From CALAED01 sp035765195 (GTDB taxonomy: Bacteria; Actinomycetota; Actinomycetes; Streptosporangiales; Streptosporangiaceae): a stretch of DNA of 64,000 nt. Numbering within the stretch: position 1 is the first letter of the stretch; every line of letters starts with the position of its first letter. The position numbers were made by a program, and so were the translations under genes. The stretch is from assembly GCA_035765195.1 (NCBI GenBank), contig DASTYC010000006.1:124001-188000 (forward strand), written 5' to 3'. Below the pieces are notes generated by a model that was not told the DNA's origin, made no database searches, and saw only the letters and a program-made list of their open reading frames with translations. This document shows positions 60,046 to 64,000 of this stretch, piece by piece.

Positions 60046-61992
60046 TCAGGTGCCGATGATCCCCCCATCGCGTTTGCGGATGACGACGGTGGCCGAGCGG
60101 GGGCGGCCGGCGGGGTCGAAGTCCGGCCAGTTGCTGACCGCGCGCGGGTTGTCGGGGGTGGGGGTGCCCCAGGCGGTGGTGGCCTCGCCGGGGTGCTGGA
60201 CGTTGACGAACATGGTGCGCTGGTCGGGCGTGGTGACAACGCCGGTGATCTCGCAACCGCGGGGGCCGACGAGGAAGCGACGGATCTCCCCGGTCTCGGG
60301 ATCGGCGGCGAGCATCTGGTTGTTGGCGATGCGGTCGTAGCCGCGGCCGGCCAGGTTCTGGGACGAGTTGGAGATGTCGGTCTGAATCCACAGCCGACCA
60401 TCCGGGTCGAACCACAGCCCGTCGGGGGAGCCGAAGATGTCCGTCTCATCCAGCGTGACCCGGGAGTCGTACGCGGGGTCGCCAGCGAGGACGAAGATGT
60501 CCCACTCGAAGGTCGTGGCGGTATGGTCGCCGTCGTCTTCGGTCCAGCGGATGATGTGCCCGTACGGGTTGGGGGTGCGCGGGTTGGCGCCGCCCGGCCA
60601 GCCGGAGCCGTTGGTGAGGCTGGCGTAGACGTGGCCGTCGCGGCGGGGGTGCACGGCGATCCATTCCGGCCGGTCCATCTTGGTCGCGCCCACCGCGTCG
60701 GCGGCCTGGCGGGTCCGCAGCAGCACGTCGGCCTGGTCCTGCCAGCCGTTCGCGACGGTCAGCGGGCCCACGCCGTGCTCGAGCGGCAGCCAGCGGCCGG
60801 TGCCGTCGGCGGCGAAGGCCGCCACGTACAGCGTGCCGTGGTCGAGCGGGCTCTTGCGCGCGGCCCGCAGCCGGCGCCAGGGGGCGCTGCCGACGAACTT
60901 GTAGATGTAGTCGCCGTCTTGGTCGTCGCCGCTGTAAACGACGGCCCGGCCGCGGGATTCGGTCATGACCGCGCCCTCGTGTTTGATCCGTCCGAGCGCG
61001 GTGCGCTTGACCGGTGTGGCGCGCGGGTTGAGCGGGTCGATCTCGACGACCCAGCCGAATCGGTTGAGCTCCAACGGGTTGACGGCGAGGTCGAAGCGCG
61101 GGTCGACCAGGTGCCAGCGGTAGCCGAACCCCTCCGCGGACACGCCGTAGCGGGCCTGTTCGGCCGTCGGCGTCCACGCCGGGTCCTCGGTGCCGAAGTA
61201 GCCGTTCCAGTTCTCCTCGCACGCCAGATAGGTGCCCCAGGGGGTGACCCCGTGGGAGCAGTTGTTGATGGTGCCCATCGGCGGGTTGTTCGACTGGAGT
61301 CTCGGGTGGTCCCCCCGCACCGGACCGGAGAACCGCACCGGGGTGGTCGCGGTGACCTTCCGGTTCAGCCGGGAGTCGACGACCCGCCAACCGCCGCCGG
61401 AACGTTCGATCTCCACGATGGACACGCCGTGCGCGGCGAGCGCCTTGTCGACCTTCTCCTGGGTCATGGTGGCGTCGCCGTCGGTGTACAGCAGGGTGCG
61501 GTCGACGTACTCGTGGTTGAGCACGAGGACACCATGGCGGCCGGCGTCGCGGCCACGGCCCAGCGGGAAGAAGTGCATGCCGTCGTGATGTGACCCGATC
61601 TGCCGGGCCTGCTCGGCGGCGGTGTTCGAGGCGTCCTTCCGCCACGCCGGACCGCCCGCCCGCAGCGGCGTCCCCCACGGGATGAACACCTGCGCGACGT
61701 ACCCCTCCGGCACGGTCAGCGCGTCGGCCGAACTCGTCGGGACCGGGGTGAAGCCCAGCAGCCCGCGGCGTCCGCTCTTGCCGTGCGCCGTCGTCGCGCC
61801 TGCCGCGGCACCACCGGACAGCGGCTCGGCCGCGGTCAGGAAGCCCGCCGCGGCGGCGATGGTGCCGCCGCGCAGCACCGTACGACGGGACAGCCGCGCG
61901 GCCACCACGTCCTTGAACGCCGGATTGCCGGACGGGTTGGAGCTGATGTCCTCCGGGTCGGACAGAGGGCGAAGATCGCGATCGACGGACAT
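60046..61992 (-). CDS. PhoX-family alkaline phosphatase-like protein (DUF839)
   Basis: A 648-residue Tat-exported protein. The signal LSRRTVLRGGTIAAAAGF lies at about 34-51. The mature part carries the PhoX/DUF839 landmarks NHEYVDR, NNCSHGVTPWGTYLACEENWNGYF, GRIKHEGAV, SGDDQDGDYIYKFV and LDETDIFGSPDGLWFDPDGRLWIQTD. PhoX enzymes are calcium/iron-dependent phosphomonoesterases that supply phosphate outside the cell. ATG 61992 follows GAGGTG. No Pho box was identified upstream. Confidence 0.9.
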   Translation of the reverse strand: MSVDRDLRPLSDPEDISSNPSGNPAFKDVVAARLSRRTVLRGGTIAAAAGFLTAAEPLSGGAAAGATTAHGKSGRRGLLGFTPVPTSSADALTVPEGYVAQVFIPWGTPLRAGGPAWRKDASNTAAEQARQIGSHHDGMHFFPLGRGRDAGRHGVLVLNHEYVDRTLLYTDGDATMTQEKVDKALAAHGVSIVEIERSGGGWRVVDSRLNRKVTATTPVRFSGPVRGDHPRLQSNNPPMGTINNCSHGVTPWGTYLACEENWNGYFGTEDPAWTPTAEQARYGVSAEGFGYRWHLVDPRFDLAVNPLELNRFGWVVEIDPLNPRATPVKRTALGRIKHEGAVMTESRGRAVVYSGDDQDGDYIYKFVGSAPWRRLRAARKSPLDHGTLYVAAFAADGTGRWLPLEHGVGPLTVANGWQDQADVLLRTRQAADAVGATKMDRPEWIAVHPRRDGHVYASLTNGSGWPGGANPRTPNPYGHIIRWTEDDGDHTATTFEWDIFVLAGDPAYDSRVTLDETDIFGSPDGLWFDPDGRLWIQTDISNSSQNLAGRGYDRIANNQMLAADPETGEIRRFLVGPRGCEITGVVTTPDQRTMFVNVQHPGEATTAWGTPTPDNPRAVSNWPDFDPAGRPRSATVVIRKRDGGIIGT

Positions 61993-62252
61993 GGCTGCAC
62001 CTCGCTGTACCGGATCGTCGTCGACAAGAGCGGGAAATCCGGCACAGCATCCCGCATCACCAGGCGGCGCACCAGAGGGAAGTGGGCCGCCGACCGGGTG
62101 TCCGCGGCCCCGCCCCCCGGCCCGCCCCTGGCCCGCCCCGCGCCCGATTTCCGTGACCCCGCCGATCCCGGCTCCCGCCGCTCGGGTAGGTTCGATCGCT
62201 CGAAGCCGCATCGACCCAGTTCGTGGCGATTCAAGGGCTTGGTGATCGGGAC

Positions 62253-64000
<1,748 letters not shown>

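Overview
The window is high-GC DNA with mostly G/C third codon positions, GTG starts, many ATGA start/stop overlaps and several TTA codons inside a secondary-metabolite cluster. It looks like a chromosome fragment of a filamentous actinomycete. A Streptosporangiales-type host would fit, but nothing here proves the genus. No insertion sequence, tRNA, rRNA or CRISPR array was recognised.

Left third (1 to about 25.7 kb): a biosynthetic gene cluster that continues off the left edge into a modular type I polyketide synthase. Its core is an amino-shikimate route: 4-amino-4-deoxychorismate synthase (5475-7604), a chorismate-mutase-like domain fused to a one-domain HPPD-like dioxygenase (2553-3335), and a prephenate-dehydrogenase-like enzyme (1253-2170). 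Around these are a benzoate-CoA-ligase-like enzyme, an aromatic FAD monooxygenase, an HpaB-type monooxygenase, a BBE-type FAD oxidase, a methyltransferase, a class V PLP enzyme, an ATP-grasp ligase, a FemAB-like transferase and an MFS exporter. The cluster also carries a dihydropteroate synthase (19653-20492) that reads like the sulfonamide-insensitive Sul enzymes and not like housekeeping FolP. The inference is that the product, or an aminoaryl intermediate, mimics p-aminobenzoate and that this gene gives self-protection. An SsuABC/TauABC-type importer and a salicylate synthase follow; whether they belong to the cluster is unclear.

Middle (25.8 to about 50.8 kb): stress and redox metabolism. 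It holds an ArsC-like reductase, a DUF2202 protein, a MacB-like ABC exporter, and a P1B-5-type metal ATPase with a C-terminal hemerythrin domain. A sulfide/persulfide operon (rhodanese, persulfide dioxygenase-rhodanese, membrane rhodanese, TauE) sits behind two CstR/CsoR-like operators. A [NiFe]-hydrogenase operon, a SufS-like enzyme, a deazaflavin-type nitroreductase behind a TPP riboswitch, a B12/radical-SAM protein, a phosphoribosyltransferase-hydrolase fusion, a universal stress protein, a kelch protein, a possible Bpa-like proteasome activator and a zinc-ribbon-like small protein follow. A recurring 14-bp element close to GGGAC-N4-GTCCC precedes many of these genes, which suggests a DevR/DosR-type hypoxia or dormancy regulon.

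Right part (50.8-64 kb): a large AAA-ATPase regulator-like protein, a DrrAB-type exporter, an FMN reductase, several secreted proteins (C15-peptidase-like, HAF-repeat, PhoX), a helix-hairpin-helix membrane protein, and a second PabAB gene running off the right edge. That second copy has no TTA codon in the positions where the cluster copy does and is probably the housekeeping enzyme.
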